Origin: Desulfuromonadales bacterium
GTDB lineage: Bacteria > Desulfobacterota > Desulfuromonadia > Desulfuromonadales > BM103
DNA length: 7,287 bases
NCBI GenBank assembly: GCA_030630015.1
Contig: DAOVNV010000126.1
Span: 1-7,287 of the forward strand
Direction: 5' to 3'
Shown here: piece after piece, positions 1 to 6,638 of the stretch
How positions within the stretch are numbered: position 1 is the stretch's first letter
Layout of the letters: the number at the start of each line of letters is the position of its first letter
The notes under the pieces: generated by a model
The model's input: only the letters and a program-made list of their open reading frames with translations
Databases searched by the model: none
What the model was told of the DNA's origin: nothing
Program-made: the position numbers and the translations under genes

Positions 1-2769
1 AAAGTTCGCAATTATAGCAAGGAGAACCTGGCCGATATCCTGCACACTCTCGGTGAAGCCGTGCCCTTGCTGACCGGACTGTCCCGCTGCCGGCTCTACC
101 TCGAAGACCTGACCAGCGGAACCCTGACCTGCGGCCTGGCGACCGGTTGGGTCAATGAAACGGTCCGCACCCATGCTTTTCCATTGACCGATCCGGATTT
201 CCTGGTTTCGAGAGCCTATATCGACCAGCAGGAGATTGAGCTTGATGATCTGGATTCCCTGCCTGCCAGTGTTCGGGCTCTTGCCGAAAAATTCAGGATC
301 CGGTCCTCTTTTCAGTTCCCGTTGCTTTACGGCGGTCACTCGATCGGTGTTTTGTGTGTTGACAGCAGCCGAGCGGAAGCACTGCTCGATTTCGGACGAC
401 GCAATCAACTCAGGCAGTTTATGTCGCAGGTAGTGCCTGTTCTCGATCAGGCTCGCAAGTACCATCAGCAGATGGTTCTGGCTCGCAGGGTCGATGAGGC
501 CAGAAAGACCGAGGCCGCACGAACCATGATGAAGTCGGCGGTCAAGCTGATCGATTCGTTGTCCCTGGCCTCTGTGCTGGTTCCAGTACGCAGCCCTGAC
601 CAGGGCAGCAATCTGGGGCTGGAGATCCTTGCCTCCTACTCGCAGGATCGGGACATGAAAAACCTCTATGAATGCGAGGGCCTGATCGACCTGAGCTCAG
701 GGGGATCTATGCTGGCCCGTTATATCAGTCAGGAAGGCGTGATCGTTGATGACAGCCTGCTTGCGCCGTTGTATATCTCTGATCTCCATGAGCAGGATCT
801 GCAGAAAAAGTACCTGACAGAACAGATCGGAATGAACTCGCTCTACATGGTGCCGCGTTATGATCATCGTACCCGCAAGATTGTGTGCCTGGTCAACTAT
901 TACACGCGCGAAACACACCAGTTCAACGCTTTTGAGAGAGGTCTGCTCGAATCTCACGCCGAAATGGCGCAGCGGGTTGTTCAGGAAATCGGTGATGAAC
1001 ACATGGAGATCCAGGTTCTGTCCGAGATTAACGATCTCCTTCAGGAAGGTTTTGAGGGAACCCGTTCGTTTCTGAACCGGGTTCTGGCCAAGGCAACCGA
1101 ACTGATCGGCGCCGATACCGGCAGCATCGCCCTGGTCCAGGAACGTGATGGGGAACCGCAGCTCATTGTCGAGGAGGCCGATGGCTCGCTGGTTGGTGCC
1201 AAGAGTAAGGAATGGCTCAAAAGGAATATCCCGCCATTACGCATCGGTGGACTGGAGCTGCCTCGCAAGGAGCGCAGTTTGACCGGTTTTGCCGCCCATC
1301 TGCGGCAGCCCAAGCTTGTCGAAGATACGTTGCACGACAAGGCCGAAGGTGGGTTCTACTGCCAGGTGACGGAGGTGATCCGCAGCGAAATCGCCGTTCC
1401 GGTCAGTGTTGAGGATCAGGTCCTGGCCGTTATCTGCCTGAGCAGTCTCTCCCCTTACTATTTCACCGAAGAACACCAGCACATCCTGCAGATCATCGTC
1501 CAGATGATCGCCCGCCATCTTGCCGGCCTGCTGCAGATAGAACGCCTCACTTCAGAAGTTCAGCAATTGCGTAGCGATGTGGCTTACCGGGACCCGAAGG
1601 TTTCCTCTTACAAGTTGGGCAACCTGATCGGAAATTCGGAAAAAACCCGCCAGGTCATTTCGACCATAGAGGCGATCTCTCTTCCCCTGTTCAGCCGGCT
1701 TGCCAAATGGCGTCAGATGGATTTGCAGGAAGCGGCTTTTGGTTTGCCGACGATTTTAATTACGGGTGAGACGGGCAGCGGCAAGGAGTTTCTGTTCAAC
1801 AATCTCTACTCGCGGCTCAATGAGATGTTTCAGGCAGAGCTCGGTTCCAGCCAGGAGCTGCCGATGACCAAAAGCAACATTGCCGCATATAGCGGCGATT
1901 TGTCCTACTCGGAACTGTTCGGCCATAAGCGTGGTGCTTATACCGGTGCGCATATGGACAGGCGCGGCATCTTTGAAGAGGCCAATGGAGGCGTCGTTTT
2001 TCTGGATGAGATTGGTGATGCAGACCCGAAAACCCAGGTCCAGCTCTTGCGATTTCTGGACAATGGCGGTTTTGTTCGCCTGGGGGAAAATAAAACCCGC
2101 TATGCACGGGTCCTGCTGGTCGCTGCGACCAATCGGAATCTTCGCCAGTTGATTGCTGAAGGACGTTTCCGTGAGGATCTTTTTCATCGCTTATCCGAAT
2201 TGACGATTGATGTGCCGACGCTCAACGATCGTCGCGAAGATATCCCCGACCTGGCTGTTCATATTCTCGGGCAGCTGCACCGCCTGTATCGCCGGTCAAA
2301 TGAACCGGAAGGGGATGTGCCGGGGATCGATCAGGAAGCACGGGAGTTGCTTGCCGAGCATGATTACAGCGGGAACATCCGGGAGTTGCGCTCGCTTCTC
2401 CTGCGGGCGCTGTTTTTCAGGACCAGCAGGACAATCACAGCCGTTGATATCAGGAATGCCATGGGCGAAGCGCGTCCCGTTCAGATTCCCACGCAGGATA
2501 CGGACGTCTCGCCGGTCGAGCAGATCCAGCGGGTAATCCGCGCTGGTGAGGGGGACTTCTGGAGCCTGGTTCACCTGCCATTTTCAGACAAGCAGATCAC
2601 CCGCAATATGGTTCGTGACCTTATTGAGGATGTCCGTCGCCAAGGGGCACGCACCATGCCGGATGTTGCACGCGCCCTCAAGGCGTGCGATCCGGCGAGT
2701 CCCGATGAGGATGAGCGGAAGCGTTTTTACAAGTTCAAGAATTTTCTGTATAAAACCGTTAAAATTTGA
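1..2769 (+). CDS. GAF-domain sigma-54-dependent transcriptional activator (5' end outside window)
   Basis: Bacterial enhancer-binding protein that should use ATP hydrolysis to remodel sigma-54 RNA polymerase. The frame is open from base 1, and the residues before the first GTG (position 61) already look like the first helix of a GAF domain, so the true start lies upstream. At least 922 codons are visible. In order (residues counted from base 1): three GAF-like sensory segments (about 1-140, 150-330 and 352-514), a short coiled-coil linker, then the AAA+ domain. The AAA+ part has Walker A GETGSGKE (lysine 595), SELFGH, the sigma-54 loop as GAYTGA (645-650), Walker B VVFLDEIGD (D669/E670) and the arginine-containing FREDLFHRL segment. 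Compared with the NtrC-type protein encoded downstream, it has about 20 extra residues before Walker A and about 9 before SELFGH. The C-terminus (about 853-922) is a small helical domain and not an obvious Fis-type HTH. The GAF ligand and target genes are not visible. The family call is secure; the specific role is unknown. Confidence 0.93.
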   Translation, partial: KVRNYSKENLADILHTLGEAVPLLTGLSRCRLYLEDLTSGTLTCGLATGWVNETVRTHAFPLTDPDFLVSRAYIDQQEIELDDLDSLPASVRALAEKFRIRSSFQFPLLYGGHSIGVLCVDSSRAEALLDFGRRNQLRQFMSQVVPVLDQARKYHQQMVLARRVDEARKTEAARTMMKSAVKLIDSLSLASVLVPVRSPDQGSNLGLEILASYSQDRDMKNLYECEGLIDLSSGGSMLARYISQEGVIVDDSLLAPLYISDLHEQDLQKKYLTEQIGMNSLYMVPRYDHRTRKIVCLVNYYTRETHQFNAFERGLLESHAEMAQRVVQEIGDEHMEIQVLSEINDLLQEGFEGTRSFLNRVLAKATELIGADTGSIALVQERDGEPQLIVEEADGSLVGAKSKEWLKRNIPPLRIGGLELPRKERSLTGFAAHLRQPKLVEDTLHDKAEGGFYCQVTEVIRSEIAVPVSVEDQVLAVICLSSLSPYYFTEEHQHILQIIVQMIARHLAGLLQIERLTSEVQQLRSDVAYRDPKVSSYKLGNLIGNSEKTRQVISTIEAISLPLFSRLAKWRQMDLQEAAFGLPTILITGETGSGKEFLFNNLYSRLNEMFQAELGSSQELPMTKSNIAAYSGDLSYSELFGHKRGAYTGAHMDRRGIFEEANGGVVFLDEIGDADPKTQVQLLRFLDNGGFVRLGENKTRYARVLLVAATNRNLRQLIAEGRFREDLFHRLSELTIDVPTLNDRREDIPDLAVHILGQLHRLYRRSNEPEGDVPGIDQEARELLAEHDYSGNIRELRSLLLRALFFRTSRTITAVDIRNAMGEARPVQIPTQDTDVSPVEQIQRVIRAGEGDFWSLVHLPFSDKQITRNMVRDLIEDVRRQGARTMPDVARALKACDPASPDEDERKRFYKFKNFLYKTVKI

Positions 2770-2811
2770 GGGCTTCTAAGGTCTTTCGTGGCATCTGGAT
2801 GCAATTACCTG

Positions 2812-2841
2812 TTGCACTGCCAACCCAAGACCGCGTATATT
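2812..2841 (+). promoter_or_regulatory. Possible sigma-70-type promoter downstream of the GAF activator gene
   Basis: TTGCAC at 2812-2817 and TATATT at 2836-2841 are separated by 18 bases in an otherwise AT-richer gap. A second TATAAT at 2851-2856 lies inside the palindrome GATTATAATC (2848-2857) but has no good -35 partner. Any transcript from here would read through the hairpin at 2908-2925 before reaching the kinase gene. Weak consensus match; speculative. Confidence 0.25.
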
Positions 2842-2907
2842 GCCTTGGATTATAATCATTAATTTTTCGCAAGGTTCTGCTGAAAAACCGCGCTGTTGCC
2901 GGTGAAG

Positions 2908-2930
2908 AGGGACTGTCGAGTCCCTTTCTT
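2908..2930 (+). terminator. Candidate rho-independent terminator / leader hairpin
   Basis: A perfect 7-bp stem, AGGGACT (2908-2914) and AGTCCCT (2919-2925), closes a GTCG tetraloop and is followed by TTCTT. The flanks GAAG and CTTC could lengthen the stem across a small bulge. It lies about 140 bases after the activator stop codon, so it could end that transcript. The T-run is interrupted, so it might instead be an attenuator-like structure in a leader. Confidence 0.42.
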
Positions 2931-2959
2931 CAGGACGTTTGAGCTCTTGTTAAATCCGA

Positions 2960-2976
2960 CAGGCTCCTGGCTTGCG
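2960..2976 (+). promoter_or_regulatory. Candidate sigma-54 (-24/-12) promoter for the histidine kinase gene
   Basis: CAGGCTCCTGGCTTGCG carries GG (2962-2963) and GC (2974-2975) exactly 10 bases apart, with a full TTGC at the -12 element. The -24 side is imperfect (GGCTC rather than GGCAC). Transcription would start near 2987, giving a 28-base leader that contains the GGAGAG ribosome site (3000-3005) before the GTG at 3015. The fit to the downstream start is good, but such sites occur by chance. Confidence 0.35.
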
Positions 2977-3014
2977 TGTTGGCTTCGTTCCTTTTTTGTG
3001 GAGAGTATTTTACC

Positions 3015-4628
3015 GTGGCACGGTTTAATTCCCTGCGCCAGAGTTTGATCAGTAAATTCAGCATCAGCACGAGTATTGTGCTGCTGCTCGCGATTGCCTT
3101 GTTCGCGCTGGTCAGCCTCAGCACTTTAAAAGAAGCGTTCCTTCAAGAGGCCAAAAATGAGGTCGAGAGTGTCAGTGAGATCCTCTTGCACACCACTCAC
3201 TTTCACATGCTTGAGGACAACCGGGCACGCGTTTATCAGATGATGGAAGAGGTGAGTACGCACGAGAAGGTCGAGAAGATCCGTTTGCTCAGCAAGGATG
3301 GAATGGTCCATTTTTCGACCCAGCCCAGTGAGATTGGCAAGACCCTCGAGGAATCGATTGCCAGGTGTGAACAGTGCCACTGCGAACACTTGCAGCAGAC
3401 ACTTCCTCACCTTGAAAATGATCGCCGGGTTTTCAGAGACTGCCGCGGCATTGATATCCTCAGCGTAACGACCGAGATCTACAACGAACCGAGCTGTTAC
3501 ACGGCGGCTTGTCATATTCATTCAAAAGAAGAGAAGGTCCTCGGGATTCTCGAGGTCCAGAGCTCTCTTGAAAATATCGTGGTCCAAGCGGGCAGCTATC
3601 GCAACAACATCATTGCCTTCGCCATATTTTTGATGTTTCTCACAGTTGTCTGTCTGACCTGGCTGACCCAGCATCTGGTAATCATGCCCGTCGACAGACT
3701 GTTGCTCCATGCCCGCAGAGTGTCCAAAATGGAACTCGACAGCCATGTCGATCTTAATGCCAGGGATGAGATGGGTGAACTGGCCGACGCCTTCAATGAG
3801 ATGACAGTCAAGCTCAAGAAGGTGCGCGATGAATATCTTCACTTGACGGCTAACCTGGAGACCAAGGTCCAGGAGCGAACGGCGAAAATTGCCGAAGTCC
3901 ACTCGCAGTTGGTGCGCTCCGAAAAACTGGCGTCGCTGGGCCAGCTTGTTGCCGGGATCGCCCACGAAATAAACAACCCGCTTTCCGGGATTCTGATGTT
4001 CGGTACCATGTTCGTCAACGACAAGAAGCTTGATCCGGCCCTGCGCGACGATGCCATGGTCATTGTCCGTGAGACGGAACGCTGTGCCGAGATTGTCAAA
4101 CGTCTTCTGGAATTTTCCAGGACATCCATTCCTGACAAGCAGCACAAGTCTCTGACGGAAATCATGATCAATACCCTGGCTCTGATTGAACACCAGGCGA
4201 GCCTGAATGATATTGAAATTATCCGTGAGTTTGAGCCTGATCTTCCGAAGATACAGGTTGATCCGACCCAGATTGAGCAGGTGTTTATCAACATGCTGGT
4301 CAATGCGAGCCAGGCGATGCCGGGCGGCGGGCTGTTGACGATCACGATGCGTCATGATCGTTCCCGGGATTGCATTGTGACGGACATTACGGATAGCGGG
4401 CACGGTATCGAAGAGAAAAATCTGCCGAAAATCTTCGATCCCTTCTTTACGACCAAAGAGGGTTCTGAAGACGGTACCGGTGGAACCGGGCTCGGTTTGT
4501 CAGTCTCCTACGGGATTATTCAGAACCATGGCGGGCGTATTGCCGTCAAGAGTGTTGTTGGTGAAGGGACCACCTTCACGATTGAACTGCCGGTTGTTGC
4601 AGCCATGTCTGTTGCTTCTCCCGCTTAG
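3015..4628 (+). CDS. Membrane sensor histidine kinase with putative c-type haem periplasmic domain
   Basis: Inner-membrane two-component sensor kinase, 537 aa. The GTG at 3015 is preferred over the GTG at 2976 because GGAGAG (3000-3005) lies 9 bases before it and the resulting N-terminus (MARFNSLRQSLISKF) is a normal basic lead into a membrane helix. In order: TM1 (about 19-38), periplasmic sensor (about 39-197), TM2 (about 198-218), HAMP (about 219-271), coiled coil, HisKA with H317 in IAHEINNPL, then the ATPase domain with N-box NMLVNASQAM (426-435), G1 DSGHG (460-464), F-box FDPFFTTK (474-481) and G2 GTGGTGLGLS (487-496). All catalytic motifs are intact. The sensor contains CEQCH (118-122), a CxxCH haem-attachment motif, and C161-x4-C166-H167, a CX4CH motif, followed by a KVLGILEV strand. 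Deltaproteobacterial kinases with this cysteine pattern are familiar to me, but haem binding here is inferred. The next gene is its likely partner regulator. No soluble receiver domain is fused. Confidence 0.95.
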   Translation: MARFNSLRQSLISKFSISTSIVLLLAIALFALVSLSTLKEAFLQEAKNEVESVSEILLHTTHFHMLEDNRARVYQMMEEVSTHEKVEKIRLLSKDGMVHFSTQPSEIGKTLEESIARCEQCHCEHLQQTLPHLENDRRVFRDCRGIDILSVTTEIYNEPSCYTAACHIHSKEEKVLGILEVQSSLENIVVQAGSYRNNIIAFAIFLMFLTVVCLTWLTQHLVIMPVDRLLLHARRVSKMELDSHVDLNARDEMGELADAFNEMTVKLKKVRDEYLHLTANLETKVQERTAKIAEVHSQLVRSEKLASLGQLVAGIAHEINNPLSGILMFGTMFVNDKKLDPALRDDAMVIVRETERCAEIVKRLLEFSRTSIPDKQHKSLTEIMINTLALIEHQASLNDIEIIREFEPDLPKIQVDPTQIEQVFINMLVNASQAMPGGGLLTITMRHDRSRDCIVTDITDSGHGIEEKNLPKIFDPFFTTKEGSEDGTGGTGLGLSVSYGIIQNHGGRIAVKSVVGEGTTFTIELPVVAAMSVASPA

Positions 4629-4701
4629 TCCTTTGTTCGCAAATTTTTTGGATGTGTCTTTCCGCTGCGGGGGGTTAGCTGAGAGGGCTTATTTAAAAGT
4701 T

Positions 4702-4737
4702 TTGAGATTTGACGAAAACTATTATAATATAGTAGTT
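4702..4737 (+). promoter_or_regulatory. Possible internal sigma-70-type promoter with overlapping dyad before the response regulator gene
   Basis: In the 153-bp kinase/regulator gap, a perfect TATAAT (4723-4728) is preceded by TTGAGA (4702-4707) at a short 15-base spacing. The -10 sits inside an imperfect inverted repeat, AACTA (4717-4721) and TAGTT (4733-4737). This could give the regulator its own promoter and operator. The spacing is suboptimal, and local AT-richness makes chance matches likely. Confidence 0.33.
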
Positions 4738-4781
4738 TAACAAGTTATTTTCTCCACTTTCCCTTCAACAGGGCATTACGC

Positions 4782-6197
4782 ATGAAAGCAGAACGCATCC
4801 TTATTGTCGATGATGACCGAGTAATTCGCGAGGGGTTGCAAAGAATCCTCAAGGCGGAAGATTATGTGGTCGAAGCCCTGAGCAACGGCCGTCAGGCCAT
4901 TGACCGCCTTGAAGAGGTTGCCTTTGATCTGACGATCACCGATCTGAAAATGCCGGGGATGAGTGGTCTGGAAGTCCTTCAGGCAATCAAAGCGGAACAT
5001 CCCGATTTGCCGGTGATCCTGATTACCGGTTATGCTGCAATTGACAACGCTGTTGAGGTGATGAAAAGCGGCGCGACTGATTACCTGGCCAAGCCGTTTG
5101 CCAATGAAGAGATTGTCCAGAAGGTTCGCAAGGCTCTCGATACCCGCGCCGTTCTGCTTGATGAAGTTTACCTGCGGCGGGAGTTGAATGAGTCCCACGG
5201 GTTCAATCACTTGCTTGGTGAGAGCCGGGAGATGCAGAAGGTTTACCAGCGGATTCTCCAAGTCGCTCAGGCAGACAGCACCGTGCTGATTACCGGTGAG
5301 AGTGGTACCGGCAAAGAACTGGTTGCCAAGGCGATACACAGCCATAGCCTGCGTCGGGATCAGCCGTTTGTCGCAATCGACTGTACGGCCCTGGCCGAGA
5401 GTCTTCTTGAGAGTGAACTGTTCGGTCACGTCAAGGGTTCTTTTACCGGCGCGGTTCAAACCAAGCGAGGACTCTTTGAAATTGCCGATGGCGGGACAGT
5501 GTTGCTCGACGAAGTTGGCAACCTCAGTCTGACGACCCAGGCCAAACTGCTGCGAGTCCTGCAGGAACGGGAGGTTACCCCAATTGGTGGGACCAAGTCT
5601 GTGGCGATCAATATCAGGCTGATCGCGGCAACGAATGCGAACCTGAAAGTCATGGTCGATGAAGGTCAGTTTCGCGACGACCTGTTTTTCCGTCTCAATA
5701 TCATTCCGGTCGAATTGCCTCCCCTGAGAGATCGCAAGGGGGATCTGATGCTGCTCGCCGGAAGTTTCCTCAAGAAGTTCGCCGAGGAGAACAACAAGGA
5801 AGTGCGTGGGTTCAGCCCCGAGGTGATCGAGTTGCTGGAGGCGTACAGTTTTCCGGGGAATGTTCGTGAACTTGAAAATCTGATTGAACGTGCTGTTGTT
5901 CTAACCCAGGGGGACTTTCTCCAGAGGAGCGACCTGGAAATGTCTGTTGAGGAACTTGGCAGTTTTGCCGCGCCCAATACGGATATCCCCCGCAATGCCG
6001 ATGAGCTTAAAGAGCGCAAAAGGGTTTTGCGCGAACAGGCCGTGGATCCTCTTGAGAAGGCTTTCCTGTTAAATGCCCTGGAGCGTAACAACTGGAATAT
6101 CACGCGTGCGGCGGAAGATGTCGGCATGCAGCGCCCCAATTTCCAGGCTATGTTGAAGAAGCAGGGGATTAATACGCGGCAGCGTGTCGTAGAATGA
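4782..6197 (+). CDS. NtrC-family sigma-54-dependent response regulator
   Basis: Cytoplasmic response regulator of 471 aa, a normal length for the NtrC family. Receiver at 1-120 with acidic residues D10-D12, phospho-acceptor D54 in LTITDLKMPGMSG, T82 and K104 (AKPF), all present. AAA+ sigma-54 interaction domain at about 144-372: Walker A GESGTGKE (172-179), ESELFGH (210-216), the sigma-54 contact loop as GSFTGA (219-224, alanine replaced by serine), Walker B TVLLDEVGN (239-247) and the FRDDLFFRL arginine-finger region. C-terminal Fis-type HTH at about 422-471 (NITRAAEDVGMQRPNF). ATG 4782 is chosen for the standard receiver N-terminus; a weak AGGG (4770-4773) precedes it. It lies 153 bp after the kinase gene in the same direction, so the two form a likely pair. 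The three 17-bp dyads just downstream (6344-6462) are plausible binding sites for it. No defects seen. Confidence 0.96.
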   Translation: MKAERILIVDDDRVIREGLQRILKAEDYVVEALSNGRQAIDRLEEVAFDLTITDLKMPGMSGLEVLQAIKAEHPDLPVILITGYAAIDNAVEVMKSGATDYLAKPFANEEIVQKVRKALDTRAVLLDEVYLRRELNESHGFNHLLGESREMQKVYQRILQVAQADSTVLITGESGTGKELVAKAIHSHSLRRDQPFVAIDCTALAESLLESELFGHVKGSFTGAVQTKRGLFEIADGGTVLLDEVGNLSLTTQAKLLRVLQEREVTPIGGTKSVAINIRLIAATNANLKVMVDEGQFRDDLFFRLNIIPVELPPLRDRKGDLMLLAGSFLKKFAEENNKEVRGFSPEVIELLEAYSFPGNVRELENLIERAVVLTQGDFLQRSDLEMSVEELGSFAAPNTDIPRNADELKERKRVLREQAVDPLEKAFLLNALERNNWNITRAAEDVGMQRPNFQAMLKKQGINTRQRVVE

Positions 6198-6231
6198 CCT
6201 GCTCGGCATAATTGTGCAGATGACGGTCGGT

Positions 6232-6264
6232 ATATGCATCCGTTTCCCGGGGGCATATTTTTTT
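6232..6264 (+). terminator. Rho-independent terminator after the response regulator gene
   Basis: ATATGC (6232-6237) pairs with GCATAT (6253-6258). One A/G mismatch and a short T-G, C-G, C-G extension follow inward, closing a 7-base loop, and there is a run of seven T (6258-6264). It lies about 35 bases after the stop codon, a typical distance. The mismatch weakens the stem. It would separate the two-component operon from the downstream operon. Confidence 0.55.
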
Positions 6265-6343
6265 ATATATTTTTCATAACTGCTTTTATTCCAATCGGTT
6301 ACATTCGTTCTTTCCGTATTTTCCGTGGTGCAATGCCTTAAGC

Positions 6344-6360
6344 GTATATTTCATATATAC
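6344..6360. promoter_or_regulatory. Inverted repeat D1, candidate activator-binding site
   Basis: GTATAT-N5-ATATAC, a perfect 6+5+6 dyad of 17 bp, the same geometry as classical NtrC sites. Its centre is about 235 bp upstream of the predicted sigma-54 start. It closely resembles D3 (GTATAA-N5-TTATAC), and both are preceded by AAGC. The binder is inferred, not shown. Confidence 0.5.
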
Positions 6361-6383
6361 ACCCGACCCTTTTCTCATATTAC

Positions 6384-6395
6384 CTGTATTTACAG
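6384..6395. repeat. Short inverted repeat CTGTA-TT-TACAG
   Basis: A perfect 12-bp dyad between D1 and D2. It has a different length and core from the 17-bp dyads, so it may be a separate site or a chance palindrome in AT-rich DNA. Confidence 0.25.
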
Positions 6396-6409
6396 TATGT
6401 TAAGTATAT

Positions 6410-6426
6410 TCACATAGCTTATGTGA
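6410..6426. promoter_or_regulatory. Inverted repeat D2, candidate activator-binding site
   Basis: TCACATA-GCT-TATGTGA, a perfect 7+3+7 dyad of 17 bp, the same total length as D1 and D3. Its half-site differs (CACATA rather than GTATA). It is centred about 169 bp upstream of the predicted start. It could be a divergent copy of the same operator or a site for another dimeric regulator. Confidence 0.5.
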
Positions 6427-6445
6427 GTATGCTGCGCCCTCAAGC

Positions 6446-6462
6446 GTATAATTTGATTATAC
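6446..6462. promoter_or_regulatory. Inverted repeat D3, candidate activator-binding site
   Basis: GTATAA-N5-TTATAC, a perfect 17-bp dyad that extends by one more C-G pair on each side (6445-6463). It is centred about 133 bp upstream of the predicted start, a usual distance for an enhancer site acting by DNA looping. It is the best-matched partner of D1. Confidence 0.55.
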
Positions 6463-6559
6463 GTTCCAGGCGCTTCCCACACCTGTCTGGCTTTTCCTCC
6501 TAAAAATTACTCCCTGTGTTTTCAGTGACTTAAATACTATTATTGCGCTTTTTTATGAA

Positions 6560-6576
6560 TTGGTACGCTCAATGCA
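6560..6576 (+). promoter_or_regulatory. Sigma-54 (-24/-12) promoter of the small membrane protein operon
   Basis: TTGGTACGCTCAATGCA matches the sigma-54 consensus YTGGCACGrNNNTTGCW at all essential positions: GG (6562-6563), ACG, and GC (6574-6575) exactly 10 bases after GG, followed by A. Mismatches are limited to one base in the -24 box, the weak r position and one T of the -12 box. The predicted start is near 6587, giving a leader of about 52 bases before the ATG at 6639. Its place downstream of three dyads and beside two sigma-54 activator genes strengthens the call. Confidence 0.7.
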
Positions 6577-6608
6577 ATTTATACAGAGTGACAAAACAAA
6601 AAACACAA

Positions 6609-6633
6609 AAGACCACGCAAGGTCTTACGGAGG
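6609..6633 (+). promoter_or_regulatory. Leader hairpin abutting a strong ribosome-binding site
   Basis: AAGACC (6609-6614) and GGTCTT (6621-6626) form a perfect 6-bp stem with an ACGCAA loop in the predicted leader. A strong GGAGG (6629-6633) follows, 5 bases before the ATG at 6639, and settles that start. The hairpin leaves the ribosome site exposed, so it might protect the mRNA 5' region or help expression. No riboswitch class is recognised. Confidence 0.45.
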
Positions 6634-6638
6634 ACATC

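Larger units (their letters stand above)
6265..6559 (+). other. AT-rich non-coding upstream regulatory region of the small membrane protein operon
   Basis: No convincing coding frame was seen here. The stretch is markedly more AT-rich than the genes and carries three 17-bp dyads and one 12-bp dyad (6384-6395) between the regulator terminator and a sigma-54 promoter. A loose direct repeat links the dyad sites: TTAAGCGTATATTTCA (from 6338), TTAAGTATATTCACATA (from 6400) and TCAAGCGTATAATTTGA (from 6440). The arrangement fits an enhancer region located roughly 110-250 bp upstream of a sigma-54 start site. Confidence 0.6.

Noticed and set aside
61..63. GTG as the start of the GAF activator
   Set aside because: The frame stays open to base 1, and the 20 upstream codons already fit the first GAF helix (ENLADILHTLGEA). 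No convincing ribosome site lies just before 61, so the gene is cut by the window edge.
2789..2803. TGGCAT...ATGCA as a sigma-54 promoter
   Set aside because: The GG to GC spacing is 9 bases rather than 10, and this spacing is strict for sigma-54.
2976..3014. Upstream GTG start for the histidine kinase
   Set aside because: It adds 13 residues unlike a kinase N-terminus, overlaps the candidate sigma-54 -12 element, and lacks a ribosome site, whereas the GTG at 3015 has GGAGAG at 9 bases.
3522..4403. Long open minus-strand frame opposite the kinase gene
   Set aside because: It lies entirely within well-supported kinase coding sequence, its translation shows no recognisable domain, and it is explained by codon bias on the coding strand. 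The same applies to the other antisense frames.
6338..6463. Dyad-repeat cluster as a CRISPR array or transposon end
   Set aside because: Only three degenerate repeats with unequal spacing (62 and 40 bases), no uniform spacers, no transposase or cas gene, and no target-site duplication.
6543..6638. N-terminal extension of the small membrane protein to an ATG/ATT-like start near 6543
   Set aside because: It would run through the sigma-54 promoter, predicted leader and hairpin. The extension is not signal-peptide-like, and the ATG at 6639 has a strong GGAGG.
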